The notes under the pieces were generated by a model. It did not search any database. It was not told the origin of the DNA and worked only from the letters and a program-made list of their open reading frames with translations. From Microbulbifer agarilyticus S89 (GTDB taxonomy: Bacteria; Pseudomonadota; Gammaproteobacteria; Pseudomonadales; Cellvibrionaceae): 64,000 bases of DNA. Below are positions 1-8,088 of the stretch, in pieces; the stretch's first letter is position 1; each line of letters starts with the position of its first letter. The stretch is taken from NCBI RefSeq assembly GCF_000220505.1, contig NZ_AFPJ01000007.1, positions 186,001-250,000 of the forward strand, in the 5' to 3' direction. Made by a program: the position numbers and the translations under genes.

Positions 1-835
1 CAATGCGTGGGTCGCGAATGCCGGCCGGCTTGCCAGTAACTTTAACTACCCGCTCGTCCCGGCTTGAACCCCGATTTGGACTGCGACCTGGGTTCCGGCG
101 TTCATTGACGCGCTCAATACGGCGGTCGTTACGGCGGTCTCCGCCCCGATTATCCGCCTGAAACGCCCGCTGCTTTGGCTTGGCTACGCCAGCAAACCCC
201 TGGACGCCGTCTCGGCCACGATTCTGGCGCTCCTCACGACGATCCTTGCGTTCATCACGACGATCCCTGATCTCCTCGCGGCGTTCCTTGAATTCCTCAC
301 GATGATCTTTACTTTCCTCGCGGCGGTCCCAGAGGTCCTCACGACGATCCTTGGCCTTTTCACGACGATCATACCGATATGGGTTGCTGTCATGCCGATC
401 CCGCCGCTTGTAACCATCGTCATAAGCATGCCGGCGCGGCGGCTTGTGGTGGTGCCCTCCGGCATAGCGATGGCCGTGACGGTGCAAGCGTGTACGCCAG
501 CGATCATTGAAGTTGACCGAGACGTACAGATTCGGGGCGGGAATCCAGGGGCCATGCCAGTGATTGGCGCTGATCCAATGGTCCTGATACCAACGGTAGT
601 AGCGCCCCTGCCGATAGAACACGTCGCTGCGGTCATAGAATACGTATACGCCGAGGGCTTCGTCGTAGTAGCGATAGCCGGGGTCGGTGATCACTGAATA
701 GGAGTAGACCGGCGGTGCCTTGCGGATATAGGTTTGCTCGACCATCACTGGCGGGGCTGATGGGTAGGTGACACAGCCACCAAGCGTCAAAGTAACGGCG
801 AGAGCGGCGAGTAATCGGTATGGGGCCTGGCGCAT
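1..835 (-). CDS. Repeat-bearing lipoprotein, 3' end beyond the window
   Basis: An open frame runs leftward from ATG at 835 and has no stop before the window edge, giving at least 278 residues. The N-terminus is a lipoprotein signal: MRQAPYRLLAALAVTLTLGGC, with lipobox LGGC and the lipidated Cys at residue 21. A Tyr/Trp-rich part follows (residues about 45-105, with YYRWYQDHW and HWHGPWIP). Next is a His/Arg-rich linker, then seven heptads of the type DRREExx (residues 156-204), expected to form a long charged helix. The rest is Arg/Asn-rich and basic. I do not recognise a named family. It is probably an outer-membrane or periplasmic lipoprotein. Shorter frames over this stretch in other phases are shadows of this gene. 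Confidence 0.8.
   Translation of the reverse strand, partial: MRQAPYRLLAALAVTLTLGGCVTYPSAPPVMVEQTYIRKAPPVYSYSVITDPGYRYYDEALGVYVFYDRSDVFYRQGRYYRWYQDHWISANHWHGPWIPAPNLYVSVNFNDRWRTRLHRHGHRYAGGHHHKPPRRHAYDDGYKRRDRHDSNPYRYDRREKAKDRREDLWDRREESKDHREEFKERREEIRDRRDERKDRREERQNRGRDGVQGFAGVAKPKQRAFQADNRGGDRRNDRRIERVNERRNPGRSPNRGSSRDERVVKVTGKPAGIRDPRI
224..370 (-). repeat. Seven tandem 21-bp coding repeats
   Basis: Read on the minus strand, seven consecutive 21-bp units encode DRREKAK, DRREDLW, DRREESK, DHREEFK, ERREEIR, DRRDERK and DRREERQ. The GATCGTCGTGA or CGCCGCGAGGA core recurs at the start of each unit. The unit length keeps the reading frame, so the copy number could change without a frameshift. 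Confidence 0.85.
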
Positions 836-987
836 GGTGCGTATTCCTTGGATTCACACCTGCTTTTTAACCCGCCGCAACTGAATCGTTGCTGAATTTG
901 CTCGCAAAAAGAGCAGAAAAAGTCGCGCTCAGGGACATCAACAGCGTCCACGAAAGTGGTTTCAGTTCAGTCGACTGTATTGCGTAG

Positions 988-1542
988 TTATACGCTCAAT
1001 GCGTTGGCCGTAGTGATAACCTTGCAGTATTCCCCATCCAAGTTTGATAAGTACAACCAGTGGACGTCATCGGCCGGATAGTTTTTACCATTTAAGCCCG
1101 TGATTCCAAAAGCCGCAGTAGCATCCTCTGGCAAGAAGACAGAATAGCCCAACCCCGCAGCAACCCTTATGGTTGCATCGATAGAGTTATTTACCAGTAC
1201 ACCACAAACTACCAACTCGGTGGCATCAAAACTCTTGATGTGATATTCAAGATCTGTGTTGATAAAGGCGCAATTTTCCGATTTAGTAACTACGATTTCA
1301 CCAGACAGTGGAGCAACGGCCTTCTTAAAACGAAATCCATCCGATGACTGATGATACGGGGAATCTTCATACTTCGACGAATGCCGCACATGAATTATTG
1401 GGAATTCTCGAGCACGCCACCTTCCTAACAACTGAGCAATTTTATTCTCGGCTTGCGCATTGCTTCTTTCCGATGAACCATAAGTATCAATTGCATCCTG
1501 TACATCGATGATTACAAGTATCGGATTTACTGATTTAATCAA
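988..1542 (-). CDS. Isochorismatase-like cysteine-hydrolase family protein with Ser at the nucleophile position
   Basis: 184 residues, starting with TTG at 1542 because an in-frame TAA lies two codons upstream. The isochorismatase fold is shown by VIIDVQDA (Asp13), the Lys87 region VTKSENCAF and the block VVCGVLVNNSIDAT. In cysteine hydrolases of this superfamily the Cys nucleophile sits where Ser120 sits here; a TNNS-type subfamily exists, so this need not be inactivation. The substrate cannot be told. Its stop codon is part of GTATAAC, which resembles an attC outer core site. It is the last of four same-strand accessory genes that are AT-richer than the flanks. Confidence 0.8.
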   Translation of the reverse strand: MIKSVNPILVIIDVQDAIDTYGSSERSNAQAENKIAQLLGRWRAREFPIIHVRHSSKYEDSPYHQSSDGFRFKKAVAPLSGEIVVTKSENCAFINTDLEYHIKSFDATELVVCGVLVNNSIDATIRVAAGLGYSVFLPEDATAAFGITGLNGKNYPADDVHWLYLSNLDGEYCKVITTANALSV

Positions 1543-1601
1543 TTTTTACTACCCACATGTAACGCCACAATCACTGGTCAACTGGATGTAGTTGTAATTA
1601 A

Positions 1602-1679
1602 GGCTAACGAAGCGATAGCGCAGCGCAGCGCATAAATTACACCGAAAGACTGCTGCCCAAATTCATAGCTTTGTTATAT
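1602..1679 (-). repeat. attC-like imperfect palindrome between two accessory genes
   Basis: On the plus strand the ends read GGCTAACGAAGC and GCTTTGTTATATG, so the outer arms pair with one mismatch. Inside are further pairing blocks (GCGCAGCGC and CTGCTGCC). The stop codon of the preceding gene lies in the arm at 1674-1676. Size (about 78 bp), a GTTAGCC-like inner core and the position just after a stop are as in integron attC sites. The outer core ATATAAC is not a perfect RYYYAAC. Confidence 0.5.
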
Positions 1680-2510
1680 GCTTTTCTCCTGCAGTTCAGC
1701 CAAATACAATTCAAACTGCTCGCCTGGTTCAGTACCATACACTTTTTTGAATGCCTTACCAAAATTGGAACCAGACTCCAATTCGCTGATTAAATCCTTG
1801 CCCCCCTTTGGGTGCAAATACTCATAAAACATTGACGCCTGGCGATAGTCCATGTGCTGCTGATACCATGCATCAGTTGATGCTTGATAGCTTAACGGCC
1901 ACCTGGTTTTGTAAAATTCTCCGTGACCTCTAGTTAAAATAAACCTTCCCGACAGCATCAAATCCGCGGCCTCTGCCTCTGAAACTTTACTAGCACCGCC
2001 ACCATTAGAGGCATATGTAGCTAGACCGTCATGGTACCACTGCGGGATTCGCAATGCGCTCAAAGTTGATATTTGTTGAAACAGATGCAGATGAGAGAGT
2101 TCATGGGTAAGCCATTTAGGGAAATCTTTTTGCTTAAAAACATAAGGAGCCAAAAACAACCCCTTATCAGTTACTGCAGCAAGAATACTTCTAAGTCCGG
2201 TGTACCTAGTAAAACATTTCGGGCTATTGCAAATATGGATGCGAACTACACCCGTGAAAGCTTTACCGTGAATATGCTCTATAGATTTAATGCTTTCATC
2301 TAATGCTTGGCTTGCAATAGCTGCTTCTTCTCGCATTCCATCCTTGTAAAGAATCCGAGGATCTTGTTTATATGATGTGAAATCCGTCGCAACAGGAGAT
2401 TCACCTTTTGATACATAGGTGTCTGTGGAATAGACGAAAAATATCCCAAGACTAATTATGACGGGAATTATCAATAATATTGCTATGACAAAAGGGGATC
2501 GAAGTTTCAT
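1674..2510 (-). CDS. Membrane-anchored HExxH putative metallopeptidase
   Basis: 278 residues. One N-terminal membrane segment (residues about 7-27) is followed by an extracytoplasmic domain. HELSH at 136-140 is a zinc-metallopeptidase HExxH motif, and WYHDGLATYA about 20 residues later sits where gluzincins have W..EGLA.Y with Glu as third zinc ligand. Here that residue is Asp161. Overall shape resembles small M1/M61-like peptidase domains, but I cannot name a family. It starts about 29 bp after a GTTGGGC core site and is preceded by CAGGGAGG, as expected of a gene cassette with its own ribosome binding site. Confidence 0.65.
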   Translation of the reverse strand: MKLRSPFVIAILLIIPVIISLGIFFVYSTDTYVSKGESPVATDFTSYKQDPRILYKDGMREEAAIASQALDESIKSIEHIHGKAFTGVVRIHICNSPKCFTRYTGLRSILAAVTDKGLFLAPYVFKQKDFPKWLTHELSHLHLFQQISTLSALRIPQWYHDGLATYASNGGGASKVSEAEAADLMLSGRFILTRGHGEFYKTRWPLSYQASTDAWYQQHMDYRQASMFYEYLHPKGGKDLISELESGSNFGKAFKKVYGTEPGEQFELYLAELQEKSI

Positions 2511-2538
2511 TTGCCTCCCTGAACCAAGTACATTCAGT

Positions 2539-2618
2539 GCCCAACGCAGTCAACGCGGAGCGCGTTTATTTTTGCGCTTGAGCGCCAGTAGTAGCGTAAA
2601 AGGTGCGCAGCGTTGGCT
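2539..2618 (-). repeat. attC-like imperfect palindrome after the GNAT gene
   Basis: On the minus strand it starts AGCCAACGC and ends GCGTTGGGC. The terminal GTTGGGC fits the attC consensus GTTRRRY exactly, and CCAACGC pairs with GCGTTGG at the other end. Inner blocks GCGCTCAAGCGC and ACGCGCTCCGCGTTG add further pairing. About 80 bp long, it lies 20 bp after a stop codon and 29 bp before the next start codon. Confidence 0.5.
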
Positions 2619-2637
2619 GTCGCTCTGCCGCTGATTA

Positions 2638-3105
2638 TTAGTTCTGCTGGACTGCCTTAGTGTAAATAAGCTTGTTATCGCCAGCGGCGAAGAAATCTTT
2701 GACCTCTGCCTCAAGATTGAATCCACATTTTTCATAGAATGCTCGTGCGCCCGAAAACCCTGGGAGCTGTGAAGTTTCTACGATTAACAACCGTGCGTGA
2801 CGGCTTTTAATTTCCTTTTCAACATGCGAAACGAGCTCTTTACCGAAACCACAGCCTTCATAGCCATCTTTCATCCACAACATGAGTAAATTCCATGTCC
2901 CTGAGGTGACTGGTTCTGGCGCACAGTAAGCAACCCCCACAGGAACGTCGTCTATTGCTGTGAGCCAGATTGCTTCCGCAGGATTTTCAAAATATGCATC
3001 AAGGGTAGTTTTGACATGAGCCAAGCCTTCTTCGTCAAATTGGCCGCTGTTTTTGATTATCGTGAGCAAAGCCTCTTGGTGCTCTTCTACTGTTCTCGAA
3101 ATCAC
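2638..3105 (-). CDS. GNAT-family N-acetyltransferase
   Basis: 155 residues. The GNAT acetyl-CoA loop is visible as YEGCGFGKEL (residues 82-91), followed by helix alpha3. Motif B is ARAFYEKCGF (120-129), typical of RimI/PhnO-like single-domain acetyltransferases. The acceptor substrate cannot be predicted. It belongs to the same-strand accessory group with attC-like palindromes on both sides. Small GNAT enzymes are among the commonest integron cassette cargoes, which fits the context. Confidence 0.85.
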   Translation of the reverse strand: MISRTVEEHQEALLTIIKNSGQFDEEGLAHVKTTLDAYFENPAEAIWLTAIDDVPVGVAYCAPEPVTSGTWNLLMLWMKDGYEGCGFGKELVSHVEKEIKSRHARLLIVETSQLPGFSGARAFYEKCGFNLEAEVKDFFAAGDNKLIYTKAVQQN

Positions 3106-3122
3106 TAGATTTTCCTATTAAA

Positions 3123-3179
3123 GACTAGCGCCCCGCGGAGACCCGAAGGGCTGGAGAATTTTGCTTGCGCTTGTTATGC
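3123..3179 (-). repeat. Short attC-like palindrome after the methyltransferase gene
   Basis: On the minus strand it reads GCATAACAAGCGC at the start and GCGCTAGTC at the end. The centre is a GCCCTTCGGG hairpin. The stop codon TAA of the methyltransferase forms part of GCATAAC. The inner core CTAGTC departs from GTTRRRY, so this site would be degenerate. Confidence 0.35.
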
Positions 3180-3773
3180 GCGGGTGGCGCGGAACTCCAA
3201 AATAGTTTTGGGCATATTATAGCGGTCTATCGTTTTCTCCCCGAAGTATGTGAAATCCCATTTCTTGCTGAATAGTCTACATAAGTCAGTCTTGTCAAAG
3301 AATCGCTTAGCTTGATTATTTACAATAAACAAATTGGAATCAATTTCAGGGTAACCAGTTGCTCCGTAGTTGGTATCCTTTTTCGAATTTACTCGACCAA
3401 TTAAAATGCCGCCAGGCGTTAAGACCCTATATATCTCCGATACAACCTCTTCGGTTTTGCTCCAATCAAAGTAATGCAAGCAAAGACTTGCTACGACCAC
3501 GTCAAAACTATTCGACTCAAATGGCAGGCGCTCGCTGTGATCTAGCTCTTCAATGTTTAACAGATCATTTCGCACCAAATCGGTCGCTATCAGACTACTC
3601 GCGATAGATCTAAGAATTTGTGTATCTATACCGGCACCTGCACCAAGCTCTAGAACTGACTTGCCCTCTATCTCTTTTACCCAGCTTTCCAGCCACTTGT
3701 AATCAGATTTCATACTACATTCAGTGAATAACAGTTTATTCAACAGACGCGTCAATATATCCAGGTATCGCAT
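3174..3773 (-). CDS. Class I SAM-dependent methyltransferase
   Basis: About 199 residues from ATG at 3773. A TTG two codons upstream (3779) and Met at MKSDYKW are alternative starts. SAM-binding motif I is VLELGAGAGIDTQ, followed by the acidic residue in LIATDL. The motif IV region reads FDVVVASLCLHYFDW, and LTPGGILIGRVN is the post-motif strand of UbiE/COQ5-like enzymes (Methyltransf_11/25 type). The substrate is unknown. It is the first gene of the four-gene accessory group. The 340 bp upstream (3780-4118) hold no gene that I can support; a 102-codon frame there has no recognisable content. Confidence 0.8.
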   Translation of the reverse strand: MRYLDILTRLLNKLLFTECSMKSDYKWLESWVKEIEGKSVLELGAGAGIDTQILRSIASSLIATDLVRNDLLNIEELDHSERLPFESNSFDVVVASLCLHYFDWSKTEEVVSEIYRVLTPGGILIGRVNSKKDTNYGATGYPEIDSNLFIVNNQAKRFFDKTDLCRLFSKKWDFTYFGEKTIDRYNMPKTILEFRATRA

Positions 3774-4067
3774 GTACAAGAATCGCGTCGTTACCCCAAA
3801 TAAAGAATTCTCAGGATTTTCAAAAGGTTGGAATATCAGCGAACCATCATTTGAACTTGAAAGCGCGATGGGTCGACATTTATCGCTCTGACTGGTATTT
3901 CTTGATCATATTGCGCCCTCTATTAAAGTCAATGACCTGGGGCAGTCACTCAGTGAATAGACGACGGGTCTCGCGATCTTGCAAGTGTGATGTGTTTTTT
4001 GGCTATTCTTTGAGCACAAAAGTCGTACTGAGAGTTCAAGGGGAGATCCGGGGGCATGAGCCCCCCG

Positions 4068-4093
4068 AAAAAACGATAAGCGAAAGCTTATCG
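4068..4093 (-). terminator. Intrinsic terminator of the prp operon
   Basis: Reading the minus strand, the 8-bp stem CGATAAGC / GCTTATCG closes on a TTTC loop and is followed directly by TTTTTT. It sits 25 bp after the prpF stop codon. A second hairpin, GGGGGC-ATGA-GCCCCC at 4050-4065, lies just beyond and may reinforce termination. The remainder of the 3780-4118 gap shows no other clear signal. Confidence 0.85.
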
Positions 4094-4118
4094 CGAAATA
4101 GATTGGGCGATTTTCAAT

Positions 4119-5327
4119 TCAGAAAATATCCGCCGGCACCCGCACCCACCCTTCCATAAGAATCCGCGCACTGCGGCTCATAATGGCCTTGGTAGCAGTC
4201 CACTGCCCGTTGACCACTTCAGCTTCCGCACCGACCCGCAAGGTGCCGGACGGATGGCCAAAGGTGACCGCATTGCGCTCCCCTCCCCCAGCAGCCAGAT
4301 TGACTAGCGTACCGGGAATGGCAGCCGCAGTCCCAATGGCAACAGCAGCGGTACCCATCATGGCGTGGTGCAGTTTGCCCATGGATAGTGCACGCACCAG
4401 CAGATCGATATCTGCTGCGGCCACTTCTTTGCCGCTGGATGCGATGTAGTCTTTGGGCGGTGCCACAAACGCGATCTTGGGGGTATGTTGGCGGGCGGCG
4501 GCTTCTTCGAGGTTTTCGATCAGGCCCATGGCCTTTGCACCATAGGCGCGCAGGGTTTCGAAGCGGGCCAGCGCCTTTTCGTCACCGTTGATGGCTTCCT
4601 GCAGTTCGGTGCCGGTGTAGCCGATATCCGCGGCGTTGACGAAGATGGTGGGAATGCCGGCGTTGATCATGGTGGCTTTGAGCTTGCCGCCTGCAACTAC
4701 GTCTGTTGGCACTTGCAGGTCGTCTACCAGGTTGCCGGTTGGGAACATTGTCCCTGCGCCATCCGCGGGGTCCATAAATTCGATTTCGACTTCGGCCGCT
4801 GGGAAGGTAACCCCGTCCAGTTCAAAATCACCGGTCTCCTGCACTTCCCCATTGGTAATGGGTACGTGGGCGATGATGGTTTTTTTGATGTTGGCCTGCC
4901 AGATGCGCACGGTGCAAATACCGTTTTGCGGGATGCGCTCGGCATCGACAAAGCCGCTATTGATGGCGAAGGCACCGACGGCGGCGGTGAGGTTGCCGCA
5001 GTTGCCGGACCAGTCCACGAAGGGCTTGTCGATGGAGACCTGGCCGAACAGGTAATCCACGTCGTGCTCGGGCTGAGTGCTTTTGGCCAGGATCACGGTT
5101 TTACTGGTGCTGGAGGTGGCACCGCCCATGCCGTCGGTGTGTTTGCCATACGGGTCGGGGCTGCCGATTACCCGCAGCAGCAGTTTGTCGCGCGCGGGGC
5201 CTGGGGCCTGCGCCACTTCGGGCAGGTCCTGCAGGCGGAAGAATACGCCCTTGCTGGTGCCGCCACGCATATAGGTGGCTGGCACTTTTATCTGAGGGGC
5301 ACTCTTTTTGGGCTCAGGGCTGTTCAT
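4119..5327 (-). CDS. prpF: 2-methylaconitate cis-trans isomerase PrpF
   Basis: 402 residues from ATG at 5327. A longer frame upstream runs through acnD and is Arg-rich out-of-frame sequence, so it is rejected. The start overlaps the acnD stop in ATGA, implying translational coupling. PrpF family hallmarks are PATYMRGGTSKGVFF near the N-terminus and DWSGNCGNLTAAVG in the first half. PrpF isomerises the 2-methylaconitate isomer made by AcnD so that aconitase can complete the methylcitrate cycle. Last gene of the operon, followed by an intrinsic terminator. Confidence 0.93.
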   Translation of the reverse strand: MNSPEPKKSAPQIKVPATYMRGGTSKGVFFRLQDLPEVAQAPGPARDKLLLRVIGSPDPYGKHTDGMGGATSSTSKTVILAKSTQPEHDVDYLFGQVSIDKPFVDWSGNCGNLTAAVGAFAINSGFVDAERIPQNGICTVRIWQANIKKTIIAHVPITNGEVQETGDFELDGVTFPAAEVEIEFMDPADGAGTMFPTGNLVDDLQVPTDVVAGGKLKATMINAGIPTIFVNAADIGYTGTELQEAINGDEKALARFETLRAYGAKAMGLIENLEEAAARQHTPKIAFVAPPKDYIASSGKEVAAADIDLLVRALSMGKLHHAMMGTAAVAIGTAAAIPGTLVNLAAGGGERNAVTFGHPSGTLRVGAEAEVVNGQWTATKAIMSRSARILMEGWVRVPADIF

Positions 5328-7924
5328 TGCGCGGCGCCCTCGGCTTCGAGGAAGTCGTTGGCAAAGCGCTGCAGTACGCCGCCGGCGTCGTAGATGGAAA
5401 CTTCTTCGGCGGTATCCAGACGGCATTTCACCGGCACTTCTACGGTTTCACCGCCTTTGCGGTGTACGCGCAGGGTCAGTGTGGCACCCGGGGTGCGTTC
5501 ACCGGCTACGTCGAAGGTCTCGGTTCCGTCGATGCCCAGGGTTTCGCGGGTGGTGCCGGGGAGGAATTCCAGCGGCAATACGCCCATACCGATGAGGTTG
5601 GTGCGGTGAATGCGCTCGAAGCCTTCGGCCACAATCGCTTCTACACCCGCGAGGCGCACGCCTTTTGCGGCCCAGTCGCGAGAGGAACCCTGGCCGTAGT
5701 CGGCACCGGCAATAATGATCAGCGGCTGCTTGCGGTCCATATAGGTTTCGATGGCTTCCCACATGCGGGTTTCTTTGCCTTCTGGCTCTACGCGGGCCAG
5801 CGAGCCCTGCTTCACTTCACCGTTTTCGTTGCGCACCATTTCGTTCAACAGTTTAGGGTTGGCGAAGGTGGCGCGCTGGGCGGTGAGGTGGTCGCCGCGG
5901 TGCGTTGCGTAGGAGTTGAAGTCTTCTTCCGGCAGGCCCATTTTTGCCAGGTACTCACCGGCGGCACTGCTGGCGAGAATGGCGTTGGACGGCGACAGGT
6001 GGTCGGTGGTGATGTTGTCACCGAGTACCGCCAGCGGGCGCATGCCCTTGAGGGTACGCTCGCCGGCCAGCGCGCCTTCCCAGTATGGCGGGCGGCGGAT
6101 GTAGGTGCTCATGGCGCGCCAGTTGTACAGGGGATCACCCTTCTCTGCTTCCGCTTTATTCAAATCAAACATCGGGATGTAGACTTCGCGGAATTGTTCG
6201 GGCTTCACGCTCTGCTTAACGATTGCGTCGATCTCTTCGTCGCTCGGCCAGATATCTTTCAAGGTAATGGGGTTGCCGTCTTTATCGTGGCCCAGTACAT
6301 CCTTTTCGATATCGAAGCGAATGGTACCGGCGATGGCATAGGCTACGACCAGCGGTGGTGAGGCCAGGAATGCCTGCTTGGCGTAGGGATGGATACGGCC
6401 ATCGAAGTTGCGGTTGCCGGACAGTACGGCGGTGGCGTAGAGGTCGCGGTCGATCACTTCTTTCTGGATTTTCGGGTCCAGTGCGCCGCTCATGCCGTTA
6501 CAGGTGGTACAGGCAAAGGCGACCACATCAAAGCCCTGCTGTTGCAGTTCTGGCAACAGGTCGGCTTCTTCCAGATACATTTTTACGGTTTTGGAACCGG
6601 GCGCGAGGGAGGTTTTTACCCAGGGCTTGCGGGTAAGGCCGAGTTTGTTGGCGTTACGCGCGATCAGGCCTGCGGCAATCATGTTGCGCGGGTTACTGGT
6701 GTTGGTACAGCTGGTGATGGCGGCGATGATGACGGCACCATTGGGCATTTCACCTTCTTTCTCTTCCCATTCTTTGGCGATGCCACGGTTACCCAGTTCG
6801 GATACGGGCAGCAGTGCGTGCGGGTTGGAAGGGCCTGCCAGGTTGCGGCCTACGGAGGAGAGATCGAATTTGAGTACGCGTTCGTATTCGGCATCTTTGA
6901 GGGTATCTGCCCAGAGGCCGGTTTCTTTTGCGAATTTTTCTACCAGGGCTACCTGCTCGTCGTCGCGGCCGGTGAGCTTGAGGTAGTCGATGGTTTGTTC
7001 ATCGATGGCAAACATACCTGCGGTGGCACCGTATTCCGGTGTCATGTTGGCGATGGTGGCGCGGTCGCCAAGGCTCAGGCTGGAGGCGCCTTCGCCGTAG
7101 AATTCGAGATAGGCACCGACCACGCGCTCGCGGCGCAGGAATTCGGTCAGAGCCAGTACCATGTCGGTGCCAGTAATGCCGGGTTGCAGTTTGCCGGTCA
7201 GCTCTACGCCGACGATGTCTGGCAGGCGCATGTAGGATGCGCGGCCGAGCATCACGCTTTCGGCTTCGAGGCCACCCACGCCTACGGAGATTACGCCGAG
7301 GGCGTCGACCATTGGGGTGTGGCTGTCGGTACCGACACAGGTATCCGGGAAGGCGACGCCGTTACGAACCTGCACCACTGGAGACATTTTCTCCAGGTTG
7401 ATCTGGTGCATGATGCCGTTGCCGGGCGGAATGACGTCGACGTTTTCGAACGCGGTTTTGGTCCAGTTAATGAAGTGGAAGCGGTCTTCGTTACGACGCT
7501 CTTCAACTTCGCGGTTTTTTTCAAACGCGTTCTTTTCAAAACCCGGGTGTTCGACGGCCAGGGAGTGGTCGACGATCAGCTGGGTGGGTACCACCGGGTT
7601 TACTTTGGCGGGGTCCCCGCCCTTCTCTGCAATGGCGTCGCGCAGGCCGGCGAGGTCCACCAGTGCGGTTTGGCCGAGGATATCGTGGCAGACGACGCGC
7701 GCGGGGAACCAGGGGAAGTCGAGGTCGCGCTTGCGTTCGATAATCTGCTTGAGGGCGGCGGTGAGGTTTTCTGGCTCACAGCGGCGGACGAGGTTTTCAG
7801 CCAGGATACGGGAGGTATACGGCAGTTTTGCGTAGCTGCCCGGCTGGATGTTTTCCACGGCTTCACGGGTGTCGAAATAATCTAGGTCTGTGCCGGGGAG
7901 GTTTTTGCGGAATTCGGTATTCAT
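5324..7924 (-). CDS. acnD: Fe/S-dependent 2-methylcitrate dehydratase AcnD
   Basis: 866 residues, starting at ATG 7924 (MNTEFRKNLPG). An upstream in-frame extension of 22 residues runs into the palindromic repeat and is rejected. The 4Fe-4S ligands are Cys406 (ITSCTNTSNP), Cys472 and Cys475 (ACTTCNGMSG). The aconitase swivel domain is at the C-terminus (GADYGQGSSRDWAAKG). Length and motifs match the AcnD branch that replaces PrpD together with PrpF. It dehydrates 2-methylcitrate to 2-methylaconitate. No PrpD is seen in the window. Confidence 0.93.
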   Translation of the reverse strand: MNTEFRKNLPGTDLDYFDTREAVENIQPGSYAKLPYTSRILAENLVRRCEPENLTAALKQIIERKRDLDFPWFPARVVCHDILGQTALVDLAGLRDAIAEKGGDPAKVNPVVPTQLIVDHSLAVEHPGFEKNAFEKNREVEERRNEDRFHFINWTKTAFENVDVIPPGNGIMHQINLEKMSPVVQVRNGVAFPDTCVGTDSHTPMVDALGVISVGVGGLEAESVMLGRASYMRLPDIVGVELTGKLQPGITGTDMVLALTEFLRRERVVGAYLEFYGEGASSLSLGDRATIANMTPEYGATAGMFAIDEQTIDYLKLTGRDDEQVALVEKFAKETGLWADTLKDAEYERVLKFDLSSVGRNLAGPSNPHALLPVSELGNRGIAKEWEEKEGEMPNGAVIIAAITSCTNTSNPRNMIAAGLIARNANKLGLTRKPWVKTSLAPGSKTVKMYLEEADLLPELQQQGFDVVAFACTTCNGMSGALDPKIQKEVIDRDLYATAVLSGNRNFDGRIHPYAKQAFLASPPLVVAYAIAGTIRFDIEKDVLGHDKDGNPITLKDIWPSDEEIDAIVKQSVKPEQFREVYIPMFDLNKAEAEKGDPLYNWRAMSTYIRRPPYWEGALAGERTLKGMRPLAVLGDNITTDHLSPSNAILASSAAGEYLAKMGLPEEDFNSYATHRGDHLTAQRATFANPKLLNEMVRNENGEVKQGSLARVEPEGKETRMWEAIETYMDRKQPLIIIAGADYGQGSSRDWAAKGVRLAGVEAIVAEGFERIHRTNLIGMGVLPLEFLPGTTRETLGIDGTETFDVAGERTPGATLTLRVHRKGGETVEVPVKCRLDTAEEVSIYDAGGVLQRFANDFLEAEGAAQ

Positions 7925-7965
7925 CTGGAAGGTCACGCGTTCGAGTCGTTGGGTGGCGGCACTGC

Positions 7966-8063
7966 TGTCGGGTATCCCTCTACTGGACACGCCGAATACC
8001 CATCCCTGGGGGCTTGGCTGCGAGATCCCTCTCGCAGACAGTCCAGTAGAGGGATACCCGACA
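7966..8063. repeat. 98-bp palindromic element with 23-bp perfect inverted arms
   Basis: The arms at 7966-7988 and 8041-8063 are perfect reverse complements over 23 nt (core GTATCCCTCTACTGGA against TCCAGTAGAGGGATAC). A second small hairpin, TGCGAG-ATCCCT-CTCGCA, lies inside at 8019-8036. No coding frame is supported. It lies between prpC and acnD, 41 bp upstream of the acnD start. It could be a miniature mobile element or REP/BIME-like repeat, or an RNA processing or attenuation structure of the operon. No second copy was found in the window. Confidence 0.8.
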
Positions 8064-8088
8064 TCAGTGCCTTCGCATCATATTTTGT

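Noticed and set aside
184-857. Minus-strand frames of 150 and 74 codons at the left edge
   Set aside because: They are other phases of the open-ended lipoprotein gene, which alone has a signal peptide, lipobox and ordered repeats.
3851-4159. 102-codon plus-strand frame upstream of the methyltransferase
   Set aside because: It runs through the prp terminator hairpins into the 3' end of prpF on the other strand and has no recognisable domain.
6389-7885. 498-codon plus-strand frame opposite acnD
   Set aside because: Antisense shadow of a strongly conserved dehydratase.
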